DNA of 64,000 nucleotides from positions 372,001 through 436,000 of the forward strand of contig KK106986.1 of the NCBI GenBank assembly GCA_000611775.1, read 5' to 3'. The notes under the pieces are model-generated. The model was given only the letters and a program-made list of their open reading frames with translations, ran no database searches and was not told the origin of the DNA. The position numbers were made by a program, and so were the translations under genes. Source of the stretch: Umbilicaria muhlenbergii (lineage: Eukaryota > Ascomycota > Lecanoromycetes > Umbilicariales > Umbilicariaceae). Shown piece after piece: positions 21,482-33,189 of this stretch. Every line of letters begins with the position of its first letter. Positions within the stretch are counted from its first letter, which is position 1.

Positions 21482-24400
21482 TCAAGCCACACCCGTACTT
21501 TTCTTCCTGCGGGAAAACATCTTCGCGAAGCCCGTCTCCTCTTTCGTCACGCTTGGCGAGTACACATTCCTCATCATGGGCGGTTCCGAGCTGCGCAGGA
21601 ACTCGGCCAGATCTTGAGATCCATCGCCGGCACTCTCGAGCTCGGAACGGGCCACGAGCCCGCGAGCCGTTCCCGCGTGAGGGCGGCCAAGGCCGTTTCG
21701 TTCTCGTCCGACTTGAGCGGCGTACGTGGGATTCTGGTTGAGAGGATTGGAAGTGCTGACAGGGTTGGAGGTGTTCACTCGCAGCTGGACAGGGGATTTT
21801 CGAGGCCCGTTCTCTCCGTTCCCGGAATGGGGGATCGGCTGCGAAATGCTCCTGATCGTTGATGCCTTTGGACCAAATTTTGGGGAGCCATTGGGCGGGG
21901 TGAGCTGCACAGCAGTTGGTCCTCGAAACGATCCCTCATTTATTGGGGGTGGCACGTTCCGGAGAAAATCTACGAGGCTTTCTTCCTCTTGCGTCGAGCC
22001 GCGAGGATCGTAGTCTTCTTCGCTATCCGAATCGATGGAATAAGGGTCTTTTACCCGTCGTTGCTTACGCACTGGGTGAGGTGGTTCATCAGAGCGAGGG
22101 GGCTGCCGCACAGTTGACGACGATGCAAAACTCCTCGACCCTGATCTGCTCGAAGCTTCCAAGAGCCCCGTCCTGGAATTGAGGGATGAATGGACTGATT
22201 TCGATTGCGTAGAACTGTCTTGCGTGCTAGCTAGGGAGATAGGCGTGGCGGCGTCCTTGGCTCTTCCGTGTCCAAGATCACGGATCTCGTCAGAATCCAT
22301 TGTCGTCCGAAAAGGAGCGACTGTTCGAGGTATCCTATGTGCGCCATCGCTTCGGTCGAGTGGAGGACCCTGGCGAATGAAATCGATAAGATCCGAGCTT
22401 TGATCGCCAAAGGGTACAATGGCCTCACGTGGTTTCAAGGCTGGCTTTGCTGACGGTGTAGGCTCGGCTTTTTTTGGTGTTACAATTGAGTCGGGACCGG
22501 TTGAGGGCTTGGATAATTTCCTCGGCACTCTCGGACTTGTGGGTTGCGATGCCAATGTCGAGCGAGGAGAAGAGCTTGCGGCTGTGTTCAGTCCAGATGT
22601 CGCTATAGGCCGTGGTGACATTCTGGGGGTGGTGTTAGGGTCATGCTCGGGCCCCGTAGATCTAATAAAGTCTGCGAAATCAAGTGTATTGTCTTTCTCG
22701 ATTCGAGCATCTCGAGCAACAGGTGGGACGGAGCGAATAATTGTAACCCTGGTCGATGGGCTCACAGGTCGAGCAGCTGCTTCTGAGCTGCTCACGCTCC
22801 CAGACGTAGGAACATGTCCTTTCATCTCTGCTGCAGAATTTAATTTGGGGCTTTTCACGCCCTTATTTGCCATCTCGGATCGGCTAATTGTAGGATGAGT
22901 CGTATCAGCAGTCACGGAGGCTATAACGCGCACTGGTCCAGCCAACTCCGGGGGCTCTGATCGTTTATATGGAGTCCATCTAGGGGACTCGGGTGCCTGC
23001 TGGTATGTCAGCGAAGCCCGTCGATATAGAAATTGCCGGCATGACATACCTCCATTTCGCGCATGCTCTGCGGCGTAAGCGTATATTGAATCGTTTCGTT
23101 ACTCTCCATCAACTGCTCAAAGCTACGTTGCTTATCATCCACCTTTGCGATCGTCTGAGAGTGCTTGTCGCTGCTCGCGCTCACGCTTACGCTTCCACTC
23201 TCCTCGCTAGATGTGCGCAAGGGTGGGGATTCCTTGTCATTATCGCCGTGCTGGCGACCTATGAAGCCTTTCAACTTCTGGGAAACCTGTGACACCTGTG
23301 ACGTCCCTGAACCAGATGTGTGAGTAGGCCTTCTGTCTCTGCTACTGCTGTTGGATCTTCGCGACAGTGGCGAAACCGGTTCCCAAGCGGTCACTGGGGT
23401 AGGAGACACTCGCTGGACCGCTGCACGCTCTGTACCATTCGCTGTACCTGGGCCTGTGTACACCGCTGGAAGCTGTTTGCGTAGATCGGCGGAGTTGGTC
23501 CTGCCAGCCTCGGAGGAAGACTTGGCGTAAGAGGATGCTGGTGACCGTCGATCTGTAGGACCCACTAGGTGGTCCGCCGATGGTGCCGCCTCGGCTCTCT
23601 CGGATTTGGGCGTCTCGTAGCTCGCACCCGGTGAAGAAGCTTCGTCGGACGTGTCTGGGGCTGCTTCCATCAGCTCTCGCAATGGTGTCAGATTAGGAAC
23701 GCCATGCTCACCGCCCCGCGTCTGTGAGCCTCGAGCTGAAGTCTGAGCTCTGCCATCAGCGTGCAGGTCTTTGTCGGACGGCGTTGATGATTCAGAGATG
23801 CCTCGAGTGTGGCGGGATCTCCCGCTTCCAGAACCATTAGGCTTTCCTCCGTCGGATTCCTCGTCTAAGAAGGTATGTGGCCCTTGCGTCGGCATCGCTG
23901 AAGCAAGATCATCATCCTCATCTATAAACTGACGTTCTCGTGTCCCATGGTCATTCACGGGGCGTGCTGTCGGCACCAATTGTCTTCGAATAGTTGCTTT
24001 GCTGTCTTCTCGCTGCAGGCCTTTTAGCTCCCGACTAGGGGTCCCTTCGCTGCGCTCTTCTTCTATCGTTGCAACAGGTAGACCCTCGCCCGAGCCATAT
24101 GAATACATGCTAGAAGCAGAGCGAGGTATCGCCTGGACCACTTCGGCTGGTGTGCGGTTGACTCCCACAGACACTCTCTTGAAATTCAATATCTGTGGCT
24201 CCTCTTCACTCTGATAACTATGCTTATCCTCACTCCAGCTCGAATCTGATGTTGAAGGGCGAGTAAGAGGGAATCCAAAGTCATACCCCTGGTGATTCGC
24301 AAGCGGAGTGGCTTCTCCGCTCCCGAATCCACTCTCAGACGGATGTTGGGCAACACGTGGACCTCCTACAGGGGGAACGAGTGTCCGTTCAGTCGATGGC

Positions 24401-25770
24401 TCATCCCTTGGCAACACAAAGGGTGCCTGCTCAGGAGTCGGTAAAGAGAGGGATCGGCGCCTTCTTCGCGGAGCCCCAGCTTCAACAGTGAAGTCCCAAG
24501 GTGCCATTGGCGATCGATCTAGAGTTGGGTTTGGTGAGACCAGATGGGTTCGTGGTGAGATCATCATGCTCTGAGGGCGCCTACTGCCATCTTCGCCTCT
24601 TCCAAACTCTCCAAGATGAGCCGCCATCCATGGCAAAAAGCCCGGCACCTCTATCTCTTCAATATCATTCTCCGTCACTGGAAGGGGGATCGAAGCGGGC
24701 TCATCCTCATCCAGCACTTCGGCCACTGAAGGCCGTAAAGCTCGGCCAGCAGCATAGCTCCAACCATCCGATGTATCGACGCTGCTCTTTCTGCTGACGT
24801 GATTACCCAACGACCTTAGAGATGCCTTTCGAAATAGGGAACCATGTGATAACGACATTGAAGCGTTCGGAGATCTAACACGCTTCCTCCAGCACCTCCA
24901 CAAGCGCCCTAGAGTGCTATTGAAAGCTATCTTCTCCATGTCTGTTTGTTCTACCACCACCCGCTCCAACCCAGTCGACTGCGATGAAGTGGACCTGTTG
25001 CTGCCCGACCTTTTAGTAGATTGTATCCTGCTATAAGCGGCTTCCCCAGCGATCATCAAAGAATGCTCGCCAATGAACTCCAGAATCGACGTTAGGAAAA
25101 TTGCAACTGGCGGCGACACTATGCCGACATCCCTCGAAAGCCGACGCTGACTATTGTTGGTGTCTTGTAGGTTCTCCTGTAGGATATACATCTCTTCGTC
25201 TTCCTCTTCCATGTCTCCGAGTCTCGTGTACACCATACATCGCAGCCGAGTTCTCTTCCACACGAGTTCTAGGTCCCAGTGTCCGGTAGGCTCGTGTCCG
25301 TTGTGGAACGATGACAACTCTTCCTCATCCCCTCCACCCAAGAACTCTTCCAGTTCCTCGTCAGCGCCCGCGATAGCTTCCTTGGCTAGTCGTGGCTTGA
25401 GCACTTCGGACACTGCGGGTCTGAGCGAGGCAAGCGAGGTCGAGCGTGCGCTGGCCAGGAAGTTGTAGAGCAACTGGTCGAGGAAGGCGTTGACAAGGCT
25501 CAGCGAGGCCGGCGACACCAACGCAGTTTCAATGTTGGACTCGCTTGTACCCTCCTCGAACCAGTCATGCACCTGACTTTCATGGGCACTCGTGATAATC
25601 TGCGACGCGGCCGCAGCGGCGATGTATTCAGGATCTGGCTTGACCGAAGCGGGTGGTGATGCGAGAGAAGAGGTGCGCGACATGGACGGCCGGTCGGTGG
25701 TCATGCTTTGGCTGCGGTGAAGTCTCGGCGGGGCCAGATCTAAGCCATCAGGCCGAGCTGCTCGATGCAT
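21482..25770 (-). CDS. Large, mostly disordered fungal protein, 1411 aa, function unknown
   Basis: There are two exons, 25770-23050 (907 codons) and 22996-21482 (505 codons), with a 53-bp intron at 22997-23049. The join reads SMREME/APESPRW in phase 0. Residues about 45-260 form the one ordered, strongly conserved-looking region: EYIAAAAASQIITS, ALVSPASLSLVNAFLDQLLYNFL, AVSEVLKPRLAKEAI, WKRTRLRCMVYTRLGD, then VSPPVAIFLTSILEFIGEHSL. The two 'P.a..fLt.iLefig' helices and the first block are histone-fold-like in character (inference). The rest is Ser/Pro/Arg-rich disorder. In exon 2 a motif of type (D/E)-L-x-(D/E)-F-(I/L)-R recurs four times, near residues 1012-1019, 1109-1115, 1246-1253 and 1367-1375. 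The protein ends FSRRKKSTGVA. I do not recognise a named family. It is probably a nuclear or scaffold protein, but that is a guess. Confidence 0.8.
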
Positions 25771-26300
25771 CGCTTCGGGAGGATAATGGGCGAGCTGGGC
25801 AGACTACATGTACGAAAGTTGCAAGATTCACGACGGCTGCGAAGTGTCAAATTTGAGTGGGAGCGGAGTGCATTGTAGCAGTCGCACAGGAAGCGGTCTG
25901 CATGGGGGTTTGCTGACCTCAGCGCACGATGCTGCGGATGCGATAAGTCCGAGAGCGACAGCGTTGCATTCCCGGAGGCAGCGAGGCAGTGACGGAGGAA
26001 CGAGAGCCGGGGGGGCAAGAAAGTGGGCTGCCGCCTTCACCACGGTGCTTCTGCCTCGAGACGATGAAGGGATGGGACGGAGGCGGACAATAACAACGGA
26101 CGGTGGACCCGTAGACTTATTCTAGAGATCGAGCTCCCAAGAATCATGAGGGTCCAGCCTCCTCAGCCGGACGTCTGCCGGGATCCTTGCGGTGCAATGG
26201 TGTAACAGGTGTTAGCGAGCCTGGCAATTGGTTGGACCAAACTATTGCCCCTGTCAGCGTTCATCCACGACGAAACCAGGAACACTAAGGGACTCCGTAA

Positions 26301-26338
26301 AGGCGAAAGGCAAAAGGCAAAGGGCAAAAGGGAGAAGG
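26301..26338. repeat. 7-bp purine-rich tandem repeat (AGGCAAA-like), about 5 copies
   Basis: Units of 7 start at 26301, 26308, 26315, 26322 and 26329 with small changes (AGGCGAA, AGGCAAA, AGGCAAA, GGGCAAA, AGGGAGA), ending in AGG. Confidence 0.8.
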
Positions 26339-26692
26339 TCACTCGCGCACTGGATGACGGTGCGACCTGGAAGGTCTCATACTTTATGCACCGTCTTCCG
26401 TACAGAACACGCCCTCGTACATTTAAGCGTTCTGCGGTCGACGGCGTGAGCAAGGCGCTGACCGAAGCATGAAGTGCCCTTGGCCCTCCCAAAGAGGATT
26501 TGCCTTTGCGGTTCTTGACCGCAGAAGAGCTTGCCGCTTTGCGGTTAGGCGGCCATGCTGAACACGGTCGACAGGTGGAAACGTGCTTGCCGGAACCTTC
26601 AGGCTTCAGCCGGTACGCTTCATCCGATTGGTGACTGCCGTGGCCACAGTTGGGTGGCCGAAAGTTCAAAGACGAAAGTCAAGAATCGAATG

Positions 26693-26744
26693 TGGAACGT
26701 GGAAAGTGGAAAGTGGAAAATAGAAAATGGAAAATGGAAAATGG
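26693..26744. repeat. 7-bp purine-rich tandem repeat (TGGAAAR), about 7 copies
   Basis: Units of 7 run from 26693: TGGAACG, TGGAAAG twice, TGGAAAA, TAGAAAA, TGGAAAA twice, then TGG. This is the same period and purine bias as the array at 26301, 390 bases away. Confidence 0.9.
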
Positions 26745-27107
26745 CACAGGGAGGGAAAGCCTGCACTTTTCTACGAGGTACGCCGGGTAGTGGTTATTGT
26801 TTCAAGACCTTTTTCGACGACGCTTCGTATGTGCAACTTGAAGAAGGCCTTCCATTCGTCGGATCCCGGTGCCTCACTCTCCACCCTAGACCTCTCTACG
26901 CAACTCAGGGGCGGACTTGATTCCTGGCTTGCAGCTCTCCCACGCTGTGTTATGTACGATGTACCAGTGAGACTTCTGCAGCTTCTCTGCATGCTGCACA
27001 ACCTGGCGTTACAGGCTCACAGCTCCAAAAAAAGCGCCTCATGTCGGCAAGGACAGGGACGTGGTTCTCGGAAAGGCAGCTCTAGGGGGCAGCACCATGC
27101 CGTCAGG

Positions 27108-27147
27108 TCGACTGAACTCGACTCTGCTCGACTCTGCTCGACTCCTC
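27108..27147. repeat. 10-bp tandem repeat (TCGACTCTGC), 4 copies
   Basis: Copies start at 27108, 27118, 27128 and 27138. The middle two are identical and the outer ones diverge in the last bases. Confidence 0.85.
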
Positions 27148-28169
27148 CAGCGGCGTTACTGGCCCGCCAAAGATGCGCACTCTATATCATACAAGGTTTG
27201 TCTGCACCCGGGAGCTGGACGCCCAGTGGCGTGAAAGGCTGTCGTGGCTGTCTACGAATGCGACTTGGATGCCTTCTGCTGGAGCCTGTCACGCCTGTGA
27301 TTCCCGAGGTGCAGCCATCTCGCTAAGAGAGACGGGCGTCACGAGGTTTTCTGACGAGCGAGACGAGGGACTCGTACCTTGCTCAAACACCACATCCGTA
27401 ATTGGATCCAGCTCACGAACCTACCATGGCCCTGATCAACGATCAATCTGCAACGTTTGGCTGGCTTTGCATATGCTCGGTCATCCGGCCACACCAAGTA
27501 CCAAAGCGCACCGGAAGGGCCCAATGCCAACTGTACGATCAGAAAGGAGCCATTGATAACGACTCTGTCCCTGGTCGGCAACACAATGAAACGTACCTGA
27601 CTTTCCGAGATTTCTTTGAGATCTAACCCCCGATTTGTAGCGCTTCGTCGCACGTTATCCGGGAAGCCTTGGCACGATAACTTGATGCGTGGCCATTGTG
27701 TTTGTCGGGTTTTCTTTGTCTGCCGTCAAATTACATGCTCGGTATCCCACACAGTCTTGCCTTTCTCACCGTCTCAAGCAACTGATGCGTCTGTTGCGGC
27801 TTTTACTACATGTCTATGCCAAGGGGTGATTGGTCCTGTATGGAGCATTCCCCAATTTCTGACAAGGCTTGATTGTCTTGTCATACGGTCCTGTGTCCCA
27901 CGATTTAGCACTTGTACCACCCTGCTGCTCAGTTGCCGCTTCTTGTGGTTACTCCTGACCTTTCTTTGCACTTGCAATTATAATCTCCCTAGCCTGTTAA
28001 TCTGGGGAATCTTGTAAGGGCCAAGCATGGAATCACGGCAAAGAAGGCAGAAAGATAACACAGCTTTTGCTAGCGATAACTATGAAGCTCCATTGCCCCC
28101 CCCAACCATATATGATTCCAAAACAGGCGAAACGGCCTGCGAGAGTTAGCTCATATCGGGGAGGATCTA

Positions 28170-28472
28170 CTAATTCGGATTTGACCTTCGCCTTTGCGGG
28201 TTTCTTCCGTTCCTCCTCTCGTTGATGTACGCAATCGTGTTTAGATTGAGCCCCCCCAATGGACCCCAAACGGTGCGGTTCTTGTCTGGCACGTTCTCGC
28301 GACGACGACATACGGCGCACTTTATGGGAAGATTCGCTACTCCGCTCACTCGACTGTTCCAGCAGCCTCCGGACAATCCGCTTTGGGTGATGGCGACAGC
28401 GCAGGGTGCATAGACGTGCTTGGTTCCCCAGTGGCCGCAAGGGGTGTGATAGGTATCCTCGACGTAGCACAT
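28170..28472 (-). CDS. Small Cys-rich hypothetical protein, about 100 aa
   Basis: ATG at 28472 opens MCYVEDTYHTPCGHWG. Further Cys follow in YAPCAVA, SGGCWNS and IKCAVCRRRE. The order Cys/CGH...C...C...CxxC resembles small zinc-binding-type proteins that are frequent and mostly unannotated in filamentous ascomycetes, which often start MC-x-x-...-CGH. The pattern could bind zinc in a RING-like way (inference). The tail after CAVC is basic and polar. No signal peptide is visible, so a secreted effector is unlikely. The neighbourhood is gene-poor and gives no clue. A 3' intron near the run of seven G at about 28250 is possible, because another frame stays open afterwards. Confidence 0.5.
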   Translation of the reverse strand: MCYVEDTYHTPCGHWGTKHVYAPCAVAITQSGLSGGCWNSRVSGVANLPIKCAVCRRRENVPDKNRTVWGPLGGLNLNTIAYINERRNGRNPQRRRSNPN

Positions 28473-31400
28473 ACCGCAATCTGGCTGTTCTGGTAAGTCT
28501 CTCTATGGTTATCTCTGCTCCGAAGAGGGATCTAGTATCTCTGCAAGAATGATTGGCAAGGCTTCTGCTTTTGCGCTTCGCTTTTGTGTTTGACAGGTCT
28601 GAGGATAGGGTTGAGTGCAGAAGAATGTCCATTGTACGGCGAGCATCCGTGTAGGTATATACTAGGGTAAGGACTTCTTTGATCTTTGTATTTCGTCAAT
28701 GAATCTGGCCGTCGTCCTTTCGACTTGTAAAGAAGTGAGCACAGTCGTCAGAAGTTAGGGCTGTCTTGCCAGGTGTTGACAATGGCTTTATGTAACCTTT
28801 GTTCGTGACTACAAAGAACGTCAACGATCTATATAGTGCTTTCATTGTGTTTGCCCGCCAACAAGCACATTGCCAGCTTTGTTGGCTTTGGCTCATTATC
28901 TCGCTTTGTCCCATTGTGTGTTATAGCGTGTTTGCCTGGCATTTTAGGCTTATGAGTAGAGCTTTGGGCCTGCAGAGCGCGATCCTATGGCGGACAGATC
29001 TGCAGATACCCTTCGCTTGCGTCCCCAGATCTGAGCTTCTTTCAACGTCTTGATCGGAACGGCTGGAGATTGGATCCAAATGCACTTCATCGTTGAGGTG
29101 GTTGATTATTTCTCCCTGACTGGGGCTTTGGGATGACAGCACGATGAACAACAACACGAGAAGAGGAGACAAACTACTTATCTGGCCAGTGGAGCCGCTC
29201 CACATGGCGAGGTAAAGCCATGTATTGCAGGTCTTGTTGTGCATTGACAAACATAAAGATATGTCACGTGATGGACCACGTACACCCCTCCAAATTTGGG
29301 ATTTCGCTAACCATAGGGAAAAGTAGCCTCTAGGTGTCGCTCTGCTTGTGTCTTAAAATCATTCGGATGGGCCTACGAGAGCATCAGAACACCATGTCTA
29401 CGCTCGAGGCCTTCCGCTCGGCTAGGGTTTACCAGCATATAAGTAAGGAACAGGTAGCTTCATCACATCTAAAATAATGAGTTCGAATCCACACCAACGA
29501 AGTTGCATGCAAAACGTGACAAGTCAAATGATATGGTTCTGGTTTCCCAACCATCTTTGAATTGTGAAATTACCCTGGTAGCTACATAAATTCCTGTGCA
29601 TATATTCTCAGAAACGAATTATACGTTACGATTCAAAAACCTACAAAGATGCTAGACGGTAGAGTACGGTTCACCAATACCAGATATCGTATATCGGAAG
29701 AGGTCTCTAGGATCAGGTAAGCCAAGAGAGAGGGGATGCGGTCTAGACTACTACATGATAGGTTCCAAGGCAAGATGTTGCATGCTGCCCTCTATCGCCA
29801 TACCCTGCCTGGCTGAAGCAGAAAAGGCAAGCGAGGAAGCTTAATAGACCCGGATCTACCACCGTAAACCTAAGTGCAGCCAAGGGCAAGCTTCAGATTC
29901 ATTAGGGCTTGAGCCAGCCTTTCTTCTATTTCGGCATCAAACATAAGGTACCTTTACTACTTACGATTCGTAATTCGCTGACACATCGTTGGTGGATGCA
30001 CCAATCAGGGCGACGATACTGAGATGTCGCGATAAGACTATGCCCTTGTCAGGTACGCGAGACCGCTCCGGTCAAGGCGTTACCTTAGTCACGTTATCTA
30101 AAATGGCTCGTGTGCTTCCGCCAGAGCAAGATCAATTCCCTCGGCATAGCTTGATTCGAATCCCGAGATTCCCCATAGTCTCATTGACGGCAGTTTCGCA
30201 GTCGCAAGATCACACCATTGCACGGCTTACGGAGTATGCGCTTTATGATGTGCCAGACTTTCTACTCCGATATGGAGAGGTAGTGGCGGCGGCAGGGTGT
30301 CGTGTGGAGCATCCGGAGAAGGGGCGCTTGCAAGGATAGAATCTCGTGAATGCCCGACGTTATCAGCGATCCGTGTGGGGAAGGATCCAAAAGCACAAAA
30401 CAAAGTGGGATACCCAGTCCTCATACTAGACACGACACTACTGCACCTCCATCATTTACGAAGTGCTCCGTAGAAGCTCCGAGGCGCCATTCGCTGGTCG
30501 GCGGGAACAGCTCCGGCAGATTAGCAGTCGGCGGACCATCGATAACCAGGGACGGGAGTGGAAAGTGATACAGTGGCTGCCTCTTATCTATGGGCGCAGG
30601 AGGGGAAACCTGACAACCTGTATCGACCCGGAGGAACGCAAGGCTGACGGCTCGGCCCCAGGCCTGCAAGCTGCCCTGCTGCAGCGGCCTGATTGGCCAT
30701 GTGCACCATGCCACGCCTTTTCACACTGAGAAATGGAATGATGGAACAAGATCTGCGGGGGTGCGGAGGCCTCCCTGTGGCGTCTTAATGAATAATCAGA
30801 CGGTCCACACGGAACAACGCTGGAGCATATATCAGGTTTCCCAATAGTGATGAATCCGTGGTGACTGAATCGTGAACACAGTGTCCCGAGGTAGCTGCAG
30901 AGAATGCATGGTGAGGGAATGCTAAGGTACGGTAGATATGAGGCGTAGTCAGACATGGATTGGCCGGTGATTGATTCCGTACTAAACGAGCAATAATAGC
31001 AATTGCTTTCTGCAAACAGAGGACCATCGTGAGCGTACAGGGTCAAGTCATAATAGTGGCTGCATCAGTCATGAATTGATCATCTCTTAGAGACACATTT
31101 GGACCGCCTCCGCACTGCAGTCAGGTACTCCACTGACTCCAGCTGACCCGGCCCTGGTGATCTTTGCCTGCTTGTGTATTACCACTGTGGATGAGGCGCA
31201 AAAGAGAATACTTCGCCGCAATCTGGCTTGGGTTTGGGCTTTTGTTTTTAGCTCCGTGCGCCCCACCCAACCATTATCTTTTCGTTTCGACATCGGAACC
31301 TTCGCACCCTTCTCACCCTTCTCACCCACGCAAACCCCCATCCTTGGCGGCATTCAAATAGCTCACTTGGCTCAGCCCGTATCTTAAGCACTAGATCTTC

Positions 31401-31550
31401 CTGCTGCCCCCATCTTTACACCTGCACATCTACGTCTTACCCCCATAACAGTTTGGAAAGTCTATCAACAGTCCAATATCTCACCAACTTCATACACCTT
31501 ACTCCAACTCCTACTTAGAGTCAGAAGCCTCCACCGACAAACTCACAGCG
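28473..31550. other. Long gene-free stretch ending in the glnA promoter
   Basis: Just over 3 kb with no frame I can recognise on either strand. The last 200 bases before the glutamine synthetase ATG are pyrimidine-rich (CACCCTTCTCACCC near 31307-31325), as in many strong fungal promoters. Two GATA-type motifs (in TTATCT near 31274 and CTATCA near 31464) are present, but that number is expected by chance. Confidence 0.45.
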
Positions 31551-33189
31551 ATGGTATGTACAGCGCAAAGCCTCTCCACGCTTGCTAGCATGCTGATCCA
31601 TCATCATAGGCCGAATCAACGGTCGTCTCCAATGTGGAGAATGTGAGTCGGCCGCTCACGCGACAACCCCTCGCACAAAGTGTGTCGACACTGACTGTAC
31701 CCGTAGCTCATGAAATACATGAAGCTTGACCAGAGGGGCGCGGTCATGGCTGAGTACATCTGGATTGATGGTATGAACGGTGTTCGCTCAAAGACCAAGG
31801 TTCGTGCACCTTTACAACCATCGTTGGTCCTCACCGCTTTTCACCTCGGACGCCAGCCGTCAGTTCTGCTACAGCTCGCTTATGACGCAAAGAACGGGTG
31901 GCTCTTCCTTCTGCCGCGGTGCTTATCGGGCTTCCCACCGACAAGCTGCGCAGGAACAGGCACCCTCTTCCCTACCCCCAAGAAAGGCTGCAGCTCGTAA
32001 ACGCGGGCCCGTGGCAGTCTCAATTCATCGTGCGAGCATTTCGTGAGGTTGGCAGTGTTGCTAATTTTGGTCTTTTCAACTACAGACACTCAAAGGTCCT
32101 GTCAAGAGCGTCGAGGAACTGAGCGAATGGAATTTCGACGGCTCCTCGACTGGCCAAGCGCCAGGCGATAACTCTGACGTCTATATCCGACCCGTCGCGA
32201 AGTACCCAGACCCATTCCGTGGCGGTGACAACATCCTCGTTCTTTGCGAGACTTGGGATCCTGATGGAAGCCCGAACAAGTTCAATTACCGTCATGAGGC
32301 CAAGCGATTGATGGACGCCAACGCCAAACACCACTTCTGGTTCGGTCTCGAGCAAGAATACACTCTTCTGGGTGCGGACGGTTGGCCATACGGCTGGCCC
32401 AAGGGCGGTTTCCCAGGTCCGCAAGGTCCTTATTACTGTGGTGTTGGGACAGGCAGGGTCTATTGCAGAGATATTGTCGAGGCGCACTACAAGGCTTGCT
32501 TGTATGCCGGCGTCAATATCTCTGGTATCAACGCTGAGGTCATGCCCGGCCAATGGGAATTCCAAGTTGGTCCCTGCGAGGGTATCGAACGTATGCAATA
32601 CAAGTCTCTTCCTAAACCACGCGATTGAAATATACTGACCTCCTACCAGTTGGCGATCACCTGTGGATGGCTCGTTTCCTTCTCTGCCGCATTGCCGAAG
32701 AGTTTGGCGCCAAGATCTCCCTCCACCCCAAGCCCATCCCGGGTGACTGGAACGGTGCCGGCCTTCACACCAACGTCTCCACCGAGGAAATGCGCAATGA
32801 GGGTGGAATGAAGCACATCGAAGCCGCCATGAAGAAGCTCGAGAAGCGCCACGAAGAGCACATTGCTGTGTACGGAGAAGGCAACAAGGAGCGTTTGACT
32901 GGTCGTCACGAGACCGGTAGCATCGAGAGTTTTAGCTGGGGCGTTGCCAACCGTGGCGCCAGTATCCGAATTCCAAGACAATGCGCGAGGGAAGGAAAGG
33001 GATACTTTGAGGACAGAAGACCAGCTAGTAATGCTGACCCGTACCAGATCACTGGTATCATAGTCGAGACTGTGAGTTACCCCCTTGTTATCACCACTGC
33101 TGGTTCGAAGAAGCCTGTAAAGAATACTGCTGACCATATTCTGTATGCAGATGTTCGGCGGCCTACCGGATGAGAATGTTACTAAATAG
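31551..33189 (+). CDS. glnA: Glutamine synthetase, 364 aa
   Basis: Six coding exons, 31551-31553, 31610-31642, 31707-31799, 32086-32590, 32650-33071 and 33151-33189, sum to 365 codons. Eukaryotic GS is about 355-370 aa. The family motifs are all present: [61 protein letters not shown] and [11 protein letters not shown]. The enzyme makes glutamine from glutamate, ammonia and ATP, and works as a ring oligomer in the cytosol. The first coding exon is only the ATG (ATG|gtatgt, ...tag|GCC). The start is forced because exon 2 has no Met. Intron 3 is 286 bp, far longer than the others (49-80 bp). The last exon holds 12 codons ([12 protein letters not shown]). In other fungi the gene is under nitrogen control by GATA factors, but the promoter here gives no clear proof. 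Confidence 0.95.

Larger units (their letters stand above)
25771..28169. other. Gene-poor stretch with short tandem repeats
   Basis: About 2.4 kb upstream of the large protein gene. Open frames up to 199 codons exist on both strands, but they overlap each other, are low complexity and resemble nothing known. Three short repeats are listed separately. No transposon ends or RNA genes are seen. Confidence 0.5.

Noticed and set aside
26555-27326. Plus-strand frames of 121 and 199 codons
   Set aside because: They run through the 7-bp and 10-bp repeats and resemble no protein.
29481-29497. tRNA B-box-like GTTCGAATCC
   Set aside because: The flanking bases cannot form a T stem and no A box or acceptor stem is present.
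30150-30166. Second B-box-like GATTCGAATCC
   Set aside because: Stem pairing fails and no A box is seen upstream.
31270-31470. Two GATA motifs upstream of glutamine synthetase as nitrogen-control sites
   Set aside because: Two short motifs in about 450 bases are expected by chance, so I do not claim them as sites.
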